Positions 36,387 to 49,619 of a DNA stretch of 64,000 bases are shown here, in pieces. The stretch lies in assembly GCA_003576695.1 (NCBI GenBank), contig QOZQ01000012.1:124001-188000 (forward strand), written 5' to 3'. The notes under the pieces were generated by a model, which saw only the letters and a list, made by a program, of their open reading frames with translations, ran no database searches and was not told the DNA's origin. The first letter of the stretch is position 1. The number at the start of each line of letters is the position of its first letter. Both the position numbers and the translations under genes were made by a program. Origin of the DNA: Taklimakanibacter lacteus. Its GTDB lineage: Bacteria > Pseudomonadota > Alphaproteobacteria > Rhizobiales > Aestuariivirgaceae.

Positions 36387-37370
36387 ATGAGCAAGAATCC
36401 GTTTCCGCTCGACAAGCAGGGCCTGCTCGAGGCCTATCGAACGATGCGGACGATCCGCGAATTCGAGGAGCGGCTGCATAATGAATTCGCCAAGGGCGAC
36501 ATTCCGGGCTTCGTGCATCTCTATGCCGGCGAGGAAGCCTCCGGCACCGGCATCATGATGCATCTCAACGACCGCGACCGGATCGCCTCGACCCATCGCG
36601 GCCACGGCCACTGCATCGCCAAGGGCGTCGATGTGAAGGGCATGATGGGCGAGATCTACGGCAAGGCGATGGGCTCGTGCCGCGGCAAGGGCGGCTCGAT
36701 GCATATTGCCGATCTCTCCAAGGGCATGATGGGCGCCAATGGCATATTGGGCGCCGGTGCGCCGCTTGCCTGCGGCGCGGCGCTTGCCGCCAAGTTCCGC
36801 GGCGATGGCGGCGTCGGCATCTCCTTCGTCGGCGATGGCGCCTCCAACCAGGGCATGTTCCTCGAAAGCCTCAATCTCGCGGCGGTGTGGAACCTGCCGG
36901 CGATCTTCGTGGTCGAGAACAACGGCTATGCCGAATCGACCTCGCGCGACTATGCGGTCGCGGTCGATTCCTATGTCGATCGCGCCGCGGGCTTCGGCCT
37001 GCCCGGCGTCACCGTCGACGGCACCGATTTCTTCGCCGTCTATGAAGCGGCGGGCGAGATCATCAAGCGGGCGCGCGAAGGCGGGGGGCCGGCGCTGCTC
37101 GAATGCAAGATGATCCGCTTCTTCGGCCATTTCGAGGGCGACCAGCAGACCTATCGCGGCAAGGGCGAGGTCGAGCATATCCGCGCCCAGCGCGACTGCA
37201 TCAAGCTCTTCTCCGACAAGGTCGTCGAGGCGGGCGTGATCAAGAGGCCAGAGCTCGAGGCCATCGACAAGGAAGTTCTCAAGCTCATCGACGAGGCAGT
37301 GGCGACGGCAAAGGCCGCCCCCATGCCGGCGCCGGCCGAGCTCCTCACCGATGTCTATGTCGCCTACTGA
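36387..37370 (+). CDS. acoA: acetoin dehydrogenase E1 component, alpha subunit
   Basis: Thiamine-diphosphate-dependent subunit of the acetoin cleavage complex (acetoin + CoA to acetyl-CoA + acetaldehyde). 327 residues. The TPP motif begins FVGDGASNQGMFLES (about residues 148-162) and ends VENNGYAES; RGHGHCIAKG and GKGGSMH are also typical. GGAGGAGAT precedes the ATG. In operon acoXABC; pyruvate dehydrogenase E1-alpha is the close alternative, but acoX and the acoC type argue for acetoin. Confidence 0.9.
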   Translation: MSKNPFPLDKQGLLEAYRTMRTIREFEERLHNEFAKGDIPGFVHLYAGEEASGTGIMMHLNDRDRIASTHRGHGHCIAKGVDVKGMMGEIYGKAMGSCRGKGGSMHIADLSKGMMGANGILGAGAPLACGAALAAKFRGDGGVGISFVGDGASNQGMFLESLNLAAVWNLPAIFVVENNGYAESTSRDYAVAVDSYVDRAAGFGLPGVTVDGTDFFAVYEAAGEIIKRAREGGGPALLECKMIRFFGHFEGDQQTYRGKGEVEHIRAQRDCIKLFSDKVVEAGVIKRPELEAIDKEVLKLIDEAVATAKAAPMPAPAELLTDVYVAY

Positions 37371-37389
37371 TATTCAGGGAGATTGAAAA

Positions 37390-38397
37390 ATGGCACGCAA
37401 GATCAGCATGCGGCAGGCAATCAACGAGGCGCTCGACCAGGAGATGACGCGCGACCCGACCGTGATCGTGATGGGCGAGGACATCGTCGGCGGCATGGGC
37501 GGGGAAGGCGAGAAGGATGCCTGGGGCGGCGCGCTCGGCGTCACCAAAGGCCTCTATGCCAAGCATGGCGACCGCCTCATGGACACGCCCTTGTCGGAAT
37601 CCGCCTATATCGGCGCCGCGGTGGGGGCTGCCGCCTGCGGGATGCGTCCGGTGGCGGAGCTCATGTTCATCGATTTCATGGGCGTATGTTTCGATGAGAT
37701 ATTCAACCAGGCAGCGAAGTTCCGCTACATGTTCGGCGGCAAGGCGCAGACGCCGGTCGTCATCCGCACCATGGTGGGCGGCGGCTTCCGCGCCGCGGCC
37801 CAGCATTCGCAGATGCTGACGCCGCTCTTCACCCACATACCCGGCCTCAAGGTCGTCTGCCCATCCAATGCCTATGACGCCAAGGGCCTGCTCATCCAGT
37901 CGATCCGCGACAACGACCCGGTGATCTTCTGCGAGCACAAGAACCTCTATGGCATCGAGAGCGACGTGCCGCAGGAATCCTATGCGATCCCGTTCGGCGA
38001 GGCCAATGTGGTGCGCGAAGGCAAGCATGTGACGATCGTCACCTATGGCATGATGGTGCATCGCGCCATGGACGCGGCCGCCCAGCTCGCCAAGGACAAG
38101 GTCGAATGCGAGGTGATCGATCTCAGGACGCTTTCGCCGATCGACTGGGACACGGTGCTCGACAGTGTCGAGAATACCGGCCGGCTGGTCTGCGTCGACG
38201 AAGCGCATCCGCGCTGCTCGATCGCGAGCGATGTCTCGGCAAAGGTGTCGCAGGAAGCGTTCAAGTCGCTCAAATCCGCCATCCAGATGGTGACGGCGCC
38301 GCACACGCCGGTGCCGTTCTCTTCGGCGCTCGAGGATATTTACCTGCCGAGTGCGGAAAAGATCGCTGCCGCTGCGCGCAAGACCATGGCGAATTGA
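37390..38397 (+). CDS. acoB: acetoin dehydrogenase E1 component, beta subunit
   Basis: 335 residues, pairing with AcoA in an alpha2beta2 E1. Family motifs: VIVMGEDIVGGMGG, DTPLSESAYIGAAVGAA, FFDEIFNQ-like MFIDFMGVCFDEIFNQ, and the C-terminal domain VTIVTYGMMVHRA and LRTLSPIDWDTV. Starts 19 bases after acoA with AGGGAGA as ribosome binding site. Confidence 0.91.
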   Translation: MARKISMRQAINEALDQEMTRDPTVIVMGEDIVGGMGGEGEKDAWGGALGVTKGLYAKHGDRLMDTPLSESAYIGAAVGAAACGMRPVAELMFIDFMGVCFDEIFNQAAKFRYMFGGKAQTPVVIRTMVGGGFRAAAQHSQMLTPLFTHIPGLKVVCPSNAYDAKGLLIQSIRDNDPVIFCEHKNLYGIESDVPQESYAIPFGEANVVREGKHVTIVTYGMMVHRAMDAAAQLAKDKVECEVIDLRTLSPIDWDTVLDSVENTGRLVCVDEAHPRCSIASDVSAKVSQEAFKSLKSAIQMVTAPHTPVPFSSALEDIYLPSAEKIAAAARKTMAN

Positions 38398-38406
38398 GGA
38401 GCTTAC

Positions 38407-39519
38407 ATGTCGGACAAGCGTATCATCCCCATCGTCATGCCGAAATGGGGGCTCTCCATGGCGGAGGGCAAATTGGCATCCTGGCTGATGAAGGACGGCG
38501 ACAAGGTCAAGGTCGGCGACCAGATCCTCGAGGTCGAGACCGACAAGATCGCCGGCGCCGTCGAGGCGAGCGAAGCCGGCACTCTGCGCCGGCGCATCGG
38601 CCAGGAAGACACGATCTATCCGATCAAGACGCTGATCGGCGTGCTGGCGGATGACGATGTGCCGGACGCCGATATCGAGGCCTTCGTCGGCGCCTATGTC
38701 GTGCCGGCGGCGGAAGAGGGCGAGGAGGAGGCGGGCCCCCGCTATGAGTTCATCGACACGGGGACGGGCCGGCTGCGCTACACCAAGCGCGGCTCGTCCG
38801 ACAATGCGGTGATCCTCATCCATGGCTTCGGCGGCGATCTCGACAACTGGCTGTTCAATGCCGACGCGCTGGCGGAAGGCGCCACCGTCTATACGCTCGA
38901 TCTGCCTGGTCATGGGCAGTCGACGAAGACGGTCGCCGATCCGACGGTCGGAGGCCTCGCCAAGGCCGTGACGGGCTTCATGGATGCGGTGAAGGTCGAC
39001 AAAGCGCATCTCGTCGGCCATTCGCTGGGCGGTGCCGTCGCGATGGAGATCGCCCGGACGGCGAAAGGCCGGGTGAAATCGCTGACGCTGATCTGTTCCG
39101 CCGGGCTCGGGCCCGACATCAATATGGGTTATATCGACGGCTTCATCGGGGCGAGCTCACGGCGCGATCTCAAGCCGGCGCTGGAGAACCTGTTCGCCGA
39201 CAGTTCGCTGGTGAGCCGGCAGATGGTCGATGATCTCTTGAAGTACAAGCGGCTCGACGGTGTCGGCGATGCGCTGACCGCCCTCAAGAATGGCGTGTTT
39301 CCGAACGGAAAGCAGGCCGCGGTCCTTGCTGACGCGCTGAAATCGTCGGGCGTTCCAACCCTCGTCATCTGGGGCGCGGAGGACAAGATTGTCCCCGCGG
39401 CTCATGCGAAGGCAGCGGCGGGCGCCAAAGTCGAGATCATCGACGGCGCCGGCCACATGGTGCAGATGGAGCAGGCCGGCAAGGTCAACGGCCTGATCAA
39501 GGCGCTGGCGGGAGGCTGA
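38407..39519 (+). CDS. acoC: acetoin dehydrogenase E2 (lipoyl domain fused to alpha/beta hydrolase)
   Basis: 370 residues. N-terminal lipoyl domain (about 1-80) with the lipoylated Lys47 in EVETDKIAG. The rest is an alpha/beta-hydrolase fold: HGFGGDLDNW, nucleophile elbow GHSLGGAVAM (Ser at about 206), and a C-terminal GHMVQMEQ histidine. This fusion, in place of the chloramphenicol-acetyltransferase-like domain of pyruvate E2 proteins, is the mark of AcoC. No E3 (dihydrolipoamide dehydrogenase) gene follows, so E3 must be shared with another complex. Confidence 0.92.
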   Translation: MSDKRIIPIVMPKWGLSMAEGKLASWLMKDGDKVKVGDQILEVETDKIAGAVEASEAGTLRRRIGQEDTIYPIKTLIGVLADDDVPDADIEAFVGAYVVPAAEEGEEEAGPRYEFIDTGTGRLRYTKRGSSDNAVILIHGFGGDLDNWLFNADALAEGATVYTLDLPGHGQSTKTVADPTVGGLAKAVTGFMDAVKVDKAHLVGHSLGGAVAMEIARTAKGRVKSLTLICSAGLGPDINMGYIDGFIGASSRRDLKPALENLFADSSLVSRQMVDDLLKYKRLDGVGDALTALKNGVFPNGKQAAVLADALKSSGVPTLVIWGAEDKIVPAAHAKAAAGAKVEIIDGAGHMVQMEQAGKVNGLIKALAGG

Positions 39520-39569
39520 TCTCACGCCGCGGCTTGATCAGGGACTACGCCTTCGACGCGGTGCAACGG

Positions 39570-40349
39570 CTACAGGTAAGGCTTGAGCCAGCCCAGGCCG
39601 TCGCCGGTCGCGGCGCGCGGGCGGTATTCGCAGCCGATCCAGCCGTCATAGCCCAGCTCATCGATCAATTTGAGCAGATAGGGCGCGTTGAGCTCCTGGT
39701 TCTGATCGGGCTCATTGCGGCCCGGCACACCGGCGATCTGGATATGGCCGATGATCGGAAAATGCTTGCGCAGGGTCTGGGCAACGGCGCCGCGGCTCAT
39801 CTGCTGGTGGTAGAGATCATATTGCAGCCTGGCATTGGAGGCGCCGACATCGGCCAGGATCTCGGCCGCCTGATCGGCCGAGGTCAGGAAATAGCCCGGC
39901 ATATCGACCGGGTTGAGGGGCTCGATGAGAAGGGTTACGCCATGGGGCTTGGCCAGGCCTGAGGCCCAGCGCAGATTCTCGACAAAGCACTCCCGGCAGG
40001 CAGAGAGATCGTCGTCCTTGGCCGGAATGCCGGCCATCACGTGGATGCGCGGGTTCTCGAGCGTGATCGAATAATCGAGAGCCTGCTCGAATATCCTGCG
40101 GAAGACGTCCTTCCGGGCCGGAAGGGCGGCGAAACCCCGTTCCCCGGCATCCCAATTGCCGGGCGCGGTATTGAACAAAATTTGTGCAAGTCCTGCCTCC
40201 TTGCGCCGTCGGGCGATCTCGGCCTTGTCGAACGCATAGGGAAACAGGAATTCGACGCCCTTGAAGCCCGCTTCCGCAGCGGCGGCAAAGCGCTCCAGAA
40301 AGGGGATTTCCTGGAACATCATGCTCAAATTTGCGGCCAATCGCACCAT
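39570..40349 (-). CDS. hyi: hydroxypyruvate isomerase family protein
   Basis: 259 residues, TIM-barrel sugar isomerase. Interconverts hydroxypyruvate and tartronate semialdehyde, or acts on 2-oxo-tetronates (OtnI type). Typical segments: LAANLSMMFQEIPFLERF at the start, FNTAPGNWDAGERGFAA (split), LLIEPLNPVDMPGYFL, QYDLYHQQ (metal ligands) and GCEYRPRAATGDGL. Fits the glycolate/glyoxylate theme at the left end but is not linked to it. Convergent with acoC, divergent from glgP. Confidence 0.9.
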   Translation of the reverse strand: MVRLAANLSMMFQEIPFLERFAAAAEAGFKGVEFLFPYAFDKAEIARRRKEAGLAQILFNTAPGNWDAGERGFAALPARKDVFRRIFEQALDYSITLENPRIHVMAGIPAKDDDLSACRECFVENLRWASGLAKPHGVTLLIEPLNPVDMPGYFLTSADQAAEILADVGASNARLQYDLYHQQMSRGAVAQTLRKHFPIIGHIQIAGVPGRNEPDQNQELNAPYLLKLIDELGYDGWIGCEYRPRAATGDGLGWLKPYL

Positions 40350-40417
40350 CTTAACCCCGTCAAATAGTCTTGCTGTTCGGCATATAATAATAGAGCATAA
40401 AACTTGATCGAGGGCCC

Positions 40418-42898
40418 ATGGTTCAGACTGTCACGCAAATCCACCCCGATGCGCCGAAGCCGGCGCCGCGGCGCACCGATGCTGCCACCTTGCGCGCCGA
40501 GATCCTGGAAAAGCTCGCTTACACGGTGGGCAAGGATCCGCTGGTGGCGCGCAATCACGACTGGCTCGCCGCCACCATCCATGCGGTGCGCGACCGGGTC
40601 ATCGACCACTGGATGAATTCGACGCGCGATGCCTATGCCAAGAGCGCCAAGCGCGTCTATTATCTGTCGCTCGAATTCCTCATCGGCCGCCTGTTGCGCG
40701 ACGCGATGAGCAATCTGGGGCTGGTCGAACCCGTCACCCAGGCGCTCAAGAGCCTCAATGTCGACCTCGACCTGGTTGAAGCGCTCGAGCCCGACGCAGC
40801 GCTGGGCAATGGCGGCCTCGGACGGCTCGCCGCCTGCTTCATGGAAAGCATGGCGAGCGTCGATATTCCCGCTTACGGCTATGGCATCCGCTACCAGCAC
40901 GGCCTGTTCAAGCAGAAGATCAAGAACGGTCAGCAGATCGAGTTGCCGGAAGACTGGCTCGCCCATGGCAATCCATGGGAGTTCGAGCGCCAGGAGGCGG
41001 CCTATGATGTGGGCTTCGGCGGCTCGGTCGAGACGGTCGAGAGAGAAGACAATTCGCTCAAGCACACCTGGCTGCCGGCCGAGACGGTGCAGGCGGTCGC
41101 CTTCGACACGCCGATCGCCGGCTGGCGCGGCAAGCGCGTCAACACGCTGCGGCTGTGGAGCGCGCAGGCCTTCGATCCGATAAGGCTCGATGCCTTCAAT
41201 CGTGGCGACTATGCAGGCGCGCTCGCCGAACAGAATCGGGCCGACACCATCACCCAGGTGCTCTATCCCTCCGACAGCACGCCCGCCGGACAGGAACTGC
41301 GGCTCAGGCAGGAATATTTCTTCGTCTCGGCGTCGCTGCGCGACCTGGTGCGCCGCCATATCAAGCAGTTCGGCGCGCTCGACAGCCTGCCGGACAAGGT
41401 GGCCATCCAGCTCAACGACACGCATCCGGCCATTGCCGTCGCCGAGCTGATGCGCATCCTCATCGACCGGCATGACCTCGACTGGGACCATGCCTGGAAG
41501 CTCACCAATGCCTGCATCTCCTATACCAACCACACGCTGCTGCCCGAGGCGCTCGAGACCTGGCCAGTTCATCTCTTTGAGCGGCTGCTGCCAAGGCATA
41601 TGCAGATCATCTATGCGATCAATGCCCAATTGCTGCAGGAGGCGCGGGCAAAGTCGGCGAGCGACGCCATGCTGTCGGCGATCTCGCTGATCGATGAACA
41701 CAATGGCCGCCGGGTGCGCATGGGCCAGCTCGCCTTTGCCGGCTCGCACAAGGTCAATGGCGTGTCGGCTCTCCACACCGAGCTGATGAAGACCACCGTC
41801 TTCAGGGACCTCAACGAAGCCTTCCCCGGCCGCATCACCAACAAGACCAACGGCATCACGCCGCGGCGCTGGCTGTTCCAGGCCAATGACGGGCTGACCA
41901 GGCTTGTCTGCGAGGCGATCGGCGACAAGGTGCTCGACGATCTGGATCAGCTCAAGGAGCTCAACAACCATGCCGCCGACAGCGCCTTCCAGCAGCGCTT
42001 CGCCGCGATCAAGCGCGCCAACAAGGCGAGACTGGCGCGCGCCATCCAGGAGGTCATGGGATTGAGGGTAGATCCCTCGGCCATGTTCGATGTGCAGGTC
42101 AAGCGCATCCACGAATACAAGCGCCAGCTGCTCAACATCCTGGAAGCGATCGCGGTCTACAACCAGATCCGCTCGCATCCGGAGCGCAGCTGGGTGCCGC
42201 GGGTGAAGATCCTGGGCGGCAAGGCGGCAGCGAGCTACTGGCAGGCGAAGCTCATCATCAGGCTCGCCAATGACGTGGCGCGGGTCATCAATTCCGATCC
42301 CGCGGTGCGCGGCCTGATCAAGATCGCCTTCATCCCCAACTACAATGTGAGCCTTGCCGAGCTGATCGTGCCGGCTGCCGATCTGTCCGAGCAGATATCG
42401 ACCGCGGGCATGGAAGCCTCCGGCACCGGGAACATGAAATTCGCGCTCAACGGGGCGCTCACCATCGGCACGCTCGATGGCGCCAATGTCGAGATCCGCG
42501 AGCATGTCGGAGCCGACAATATCGTGATCTTCGGCATGACGGCGGAGGAGGTGGCCCAGCGCCGTGCCAATGGCTACAATCCGCGCGCCGTCATCGAGGC
42601 CAGCCCTGAACTCAAGGATGTGCTCGACATGATGGGATCGGGCGTGTTCTCGCCCGGCGAGGCCGATCGCTACAAGGGGCTCATCGATCTCCTCTATTCG
42701 AGCGACTGGTTCATGGTGGCGGCCGATTTCGCCGCCTATGCCAAAGCGCAGCGCGAAGTCGATGCCGTGTGGAACGAGCCTTCGCGCTGGTATGACAAGG
42801 CCATCCGGAACACGGCCAACATGGCGTGGTTCTCCGCCGACCGGACGATCCGCGACTATGCGCGGGAAATCTGGACCGTGCCGTCCATGGGAGGCTGA
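40418..42898 (+). CDS. glgP: glycogen phosphorylase
   Basis: 826 residues, full length. Releases glucose 1-phosphate from glycogen with a pyridoxal phosphate cofactor. The PLP lysine lies in EASGTGNMKFALNGALTIG (Lys at about 675); NGGLGRLAACFMES, NDTHPAIAVAELMR and KRIHEYKRQLLN are family hallmarks. First gene of a glgP-glgB-glgC-glgA-pgm-glgX/malQ operon; the next gene starts at the base after its stop. TATAAT at 40383-40388 may be part of the promoter, though I see no good -35. Confidence 0.96.
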   Translation: MVQTVTQIHPDAPKPAPRRTDAATLRAEILEKLAYTVGKDPLVARNHDWLAATIHAVRDRVIDHWMNSTRDAYAKSAKRVYYLSLEFLIGRLLRDAMSNLGLVEPVTQALKSLNVDLDLVEALEPDAALGNGGLGRLAACFMESMASVDIPAYGYGIRYQHGLFKQKIKNGQQIELPEDWLAHGNPWEFERQEAAYDVGFGGSVETVEREDNSLKHTWLPAETVQAVAFDTPIAGWRGKRVNTLRLWSAQAFDPIRLDAFNRGDYAGALAEQNRADTITQVLYPSDSTPAGQELRLRQEYFFVSASLRDLVRRHIKQFGALDSLPDKVAIQLNDTHPAIAVAELMRILIDRHDLDWDHAWKLTNACISYTNHTLLPEALETWPVHLFERLLPRHMQIIYAINAQLLQEARAKSASDAMLSAISLIDEHNGRRVRMGQLAFAGSHKVNGVSALHTELMKTTVFRDLNEAFPGRITNKTNGITPRRWLFQANDGLTRLVCEAIGDKVLDDLDQLKELNNHAADSAFQQRFAAIKRANKARLARAIQEVMGLRVDPSAMFDVQVKRIHEYKRQLLNILEAIAVYNQIRSHPERSWVPRVKILGGKAAASYWQAKLIIRLANDVARVINSDPAVRGLIKIAFIPNYNVSLAELIVPAADLSEQISTAGMEASGTGNMKFALNGALTIGTLDGANVEIREHVGADNIVIFGMTAEEVAQRRANGYNPRAVIEASPELKDVLDMMGSGVFSPGEADRYKGLIDLLYSSDWFMVAADFAAYAKAQREVDAVWNEPSRWYDKAIRNTANMAWFSADRTIRDYAREIWTVPSMGG

Positions 42899-45094
<2,196 letters not shown>

Positions 45095-45105
45095 GGAGGG
45101 GTAGT

Positions 45106-46377
45106 ATGAGTGAGAAACGCAGACACGCACCACTGGCGCGCGATGCCATGGCCTATGTGCTGGCGGGCGGGCGTGGCTCACGCCTGATGGAACTGACCGA
45201 CAGGCGCGCCAAGCCCGCGGTCTATTTCGGCGGCAAGACGCGCATCATCGATTTTGCCCTCGCCAATGCGATCAATTCCGGCATAAGGCGCATCGGCGTC
45301 GCGACCCAATACAAGGCGCACAGCCTGATCCGCCATCTGCAGCGCGGCTGGAATTTCCTGCGCCCCGAGCGCAATGAGAGCTTCGATATCCTGCCCGCCA
45401 GCCAGCGCGTCGCCGAAAACGAGTGGTATGCGGGCACGGCTGACGCCGTCTACCAGAATCTCGATATCATCGAGAGCTACGGCCCCGAATTCATGATCAT
45501 CCTGGCCGGCGATCACATCTACAAGATGGATTATGAGCCGATGCTGCAGCAGCTCGTCGATGCGGATGCCGATGTGATCATCGGCTGCCTGGAAGTGCCG
45601 CGTATGGAGGCGACGGGCTTCGGCGTCATGCATGTCGATGACAAGGATCGCGTGCTGAGCTTCATCGAGAAGCCGAAGGACCCTCCGGGCATGCCCGACA
45701 AGCCCGACATGGCTCTCGCCTCGATGGGCATCTATGTGTTCAAGACCAGGTTTCTCGCCGATCAGTTGCGGCGCGACGCGGCGGAGAAGGGATCCGATCG
45801 CGATTTCGGCAAGAATATCATTCCCTATCTGGTCAAGAATGGGAAAGCCTATGCGCATCGTTTCCCGCGCTCCTGCGTGCGCTCGGAGAATGAGAGCCAG
45901 TCCTATTGGCGCGATGTCGGAACGGTGGACGCCTATTGGGAGGCCAATATCGACCTGACCGATACCGTGCCGGCGCTCGATCTCTATGACAACAACTGGC
46001 CGATCTGGACCTATTCGGAACTCGTGCCGCCGGCGAAGTTCGTGCATGACGAGGACGGACGGCGCGGCAAGGCGGTGAGCTCGCTGGTATCGGGGGGCTG
46101 CATCATCTCAGGCGCCGGTGTCAAAAACTCGCTGCTCTTCACCGGGGTGCGCATCAACTCCTATTCGCGCATGGAGCAGGCGGTCGTGCTTCCCTATGTG
46201 AATATCGGCCGCAACGCCCGGCTGAAGCGTGTCGTCATCGACAGAGGCGTCGAAATCCCCGAAGGCCTGGTGGTCGGCGACGATCCCGATCTCGACGGCA
46301 AGCGGTTCCGGCGCACCGGCAACGGCATATGCCTCATCACCCAGCCGATGATCGACAGGCTCGTCGCGCAGAAATGA
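45106..46377 (+). CDS. glgC: glucose-1-phosphate adenylyltransferase (ADP-glucose pyrophosphorylase)
   Basis: 423 residues. Makes ADP-glucose, the regulated step of glycogen synthesis. The nucleotidyltransferase opening [36 protein letters not shown], the catalytic [14 protein letters not shown] and the ADP-glucose site GFGVMHVD / [10 protein letters not shown] are present, with a C-terminal left-handed beta-helix. Stop overlaps the glgA start (ATGA). Confidence 0.96.
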   Translation: MSEKRRHAPLARDAMAYVLAGGRGSRLMELTDRRAKPAVYFGGKTRIIDFALANAINSGIRRIGVATQYKAHSLIRHLQRGWNFLRPERNESFDILPASQRVAENEWYAGTADAVYQNLDIIESYGPEFMIILAGDHIYKMDYEPMLQQLVDADADVIIGCLEVPRMEATGFGVMHVDDKDRVLSFIEKPKDPPGMPDKPDMALASMGIYVFKTRFLADQLRRDAAEKGSDRDFGKNIIPYLVKNGKAYAHRFPRSCVRSENESQSYWRDVGTVDAYWEANIDLTDTVPALDLYDNNWPIWTYSELVPPAKFVHDEDGRRGKAVSSLVSGGCIISGAGVKNSLLFTGVRINSYSRMEQAVVLPYVNIGRNARLKRVVIDRGVEIPEGLVVGDDPDLDGKRFRRTGNGICLITQPMIDRLVAQK

Positions 46378-47816
46378 TCAAGATCCTGGCGGTCGCGTCG
46401 GAGGTGTTCCCGCTGGTCAAGACCGGCGGGCTTGCCGATGTGGCCGGCGCCCTGCCTGCGGCCTTGAAGCATCACGGCGCCGAGATGCGCGTGATGATGC
46501 CGGCCTATCCCAAAGTCATGGCGGCGCTCGAGGATGCGAAGCCGGTGCACCGCTATGAGGATCTCTTTGGCGGGCCGGCGCGGCTGCTGGCCGGCACGGC
46601 TGCCGGCCTCGATCTGCTGGCGCTCGATGCGCCGCATCTCTTCGACCGGTCCGGCAATCCTTATACCGGTCCCGACGGCAAGGACTGGCCCGACAACTGG
46701 ATGCGCTTCGCGGCATTGTCGCGCGCCGCGGCCGATGCAGGACGCGGGACCGTCAAGGACTTCGCGCCCGACATCGTCCATGCGCATGACTGGCAGGCGG
46801 CGTTGGCGCCGGCCTATCTCCATTTTACCCCGCAGCCCGCCGCCAAGACGGTGCTCACGGTTCACAACATCGCCTTCCAGGGGCAATTCTCCGCCAGCAT
46901 CTTTCCCGCGCTCGGCCTACCCGAGGCCGCCTTCTCCATCGGCGGTGTCGAATATTACGGCGATGTCGGCTTCCTCAAAGGCGGGCTCAATTACGCCGAT
47001 GCGATCACGACAGTGAGCCCGAGCTATTCGGAAGAGATCCGCACGCCTGATTATGGCATGGGGCTCGATGGCCTGCTGCGAGCGCGCCGCGATGCCCTGA
47101 CCGGGATCGTCAACGGCATCGACACCGACATCTGGAATCCGGCAAGCGATGCTCACCTGGCGCTCTCCTATGTGCCGCGCAATTTCGTCCAGCGGCGCCT
47201 GGCCAACAAGCGCGCCGTGGAAGAACGCCTCGGTCTCGAGCAAAGCGACGGGCTGCTGTTCTGCGTGGTGAGCCGGCTGACCTGGCAGAAGGGCATGGAT
47301 ATCCTGGCGCAGTGCCTCGATGGACTTGTTGCGCAAGGGGCGCGGCTGGCGCTGCTCGGATCGGGCGATGCGGCACTCGAAAATGATTTCCGCGAGGCGG
47401 CTGAAAAATATCCGGGCCGCATCGCCGTCAAGATCGGCTATGACGAAGGCCTGTCGCATCTGCTGCAGGGCGGGGCGGATGCTATACTCATTCCGTCGCG
47501 CTTCGAGCCTTGCGGGCTGACCCAGCTCTATGGCCTGCGCTATGGCTGCGTTCCGGTGGTTTCGCGGGTCGGCGGTCTTGCCGACACGGTCGTCGATGCC
47601 AACGAGGCCGCGCTCGATCAGGAAAGCGCCACCGGTGTCCAGTTCGCCCCTGTCGATGCGTCAACACTGGCGCGCGCCATCGAGCGCGCAACTAGACTCT
47701 ATGCCGACCGCAAGGCATGGAATAGCATGCAGAAAGCCGGCATGAAGACCGACGTTTCCTGGGAGAAAAGTGCGGCGCGCTATGCGCAGCTCTACCAGAA
47801 GCTCTTGCAAAGTTGA
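46374..47816 (+). CDS. glgA: glycogen synthase
   Basis: 480 residues from ATG 46374 ([23 protein letters not shown]); the frame opens 45 bases earlier inside glgC. GT5 family, ADP-glucose dependent; KTGGLADV (about residues 15-22) binds the nucleotide sugar. Also [33 protein letters not shown], and the catalytic [18 protein letters not shown]. Confidence 0.96.
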   Translation: MIKILAVASEVFPLVKTGGLADVAGALPAALKHHGAEMRVMMPAYPKVMAALEDAKPVHRYEDLFGGPARLLAGTAAGLDLLALDAPHLFDRSGNPYTGPDGKDWPDNWMRFAALSRAAADAGRGTVKDFAPDIVHAHDWQAALAPAYLHFTPQPAAKTVLTVHNIAFQGQFSASIFPALGLPEAAFSIGGVEYYGDVGFLKGGLNYADAITTVSPSYSEEIRTPDYGMGLDGLLRARRDALTGIVNGIDTDIWNPASDAHLALSYVPRNFVQRRLANKRAVEERLGLEQSDGLLFCVVSRLTWQKGMDILAQCLDGLVAQGARLALLGSGDAALENDFREAAEKYPGRIAVKIGYDEGLSHLLQGGADAILIPSRFEPCGLTQLYGLRYGCVPVVSRVGGLADTVVDANEAALDQESATGVQFAPVDASTLARAIERATRLYADRKAWNSMQKAGMKTDVSWEKSAARYAQLYQKLLQS

Positions 47817-49454
<1,638 letters not shown>

Positions 49455-49477
49455 GAATGTGTTCAAGTCAACGTACC

Positions 49478-49592
49478 ACCCTCACCCTGAGGTGCCCGGC
49501 GTAGCCGGGCCTCGAAGGGTGTGCTGCAACAGATTCGATCTATCCTGAGGGATGCTTCGAGGCTCGCTTCGCTCGCACCTCAGCATGAGGGT
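49478..49592. repeat. palindromic repeat, family D
   Basis: Outer arms CCTCACCCTGAGGTG (49480s) and CACCTCAGCATGAGGGT (49576-49592) are inverted copies. Inner hairpins GCCCGGCGTAGCCGGGC (about 49495-49510) and GAGGCTCGCTTCGCTCGCACC are seen. Sits between pgm and the glgX-malQ gene and so inside the operon transcript. Confidence 0.82.
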
Positions 49593-49619
49593 ACTTAGAG
49601 ATGATGCTTTGCGGGACAG

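Noticed and set aside
40325-42505. Open frame of 726 codons antisense to glgP
   Set aside because: It mirrors the codon pattern of glgP and shows no family motifs; glgP has all its catalytic motifs on the other strand. The same reasoning removes the long antisense frames at 2048-3670, 17456-18943, 22652-24088 and 37345-39021.
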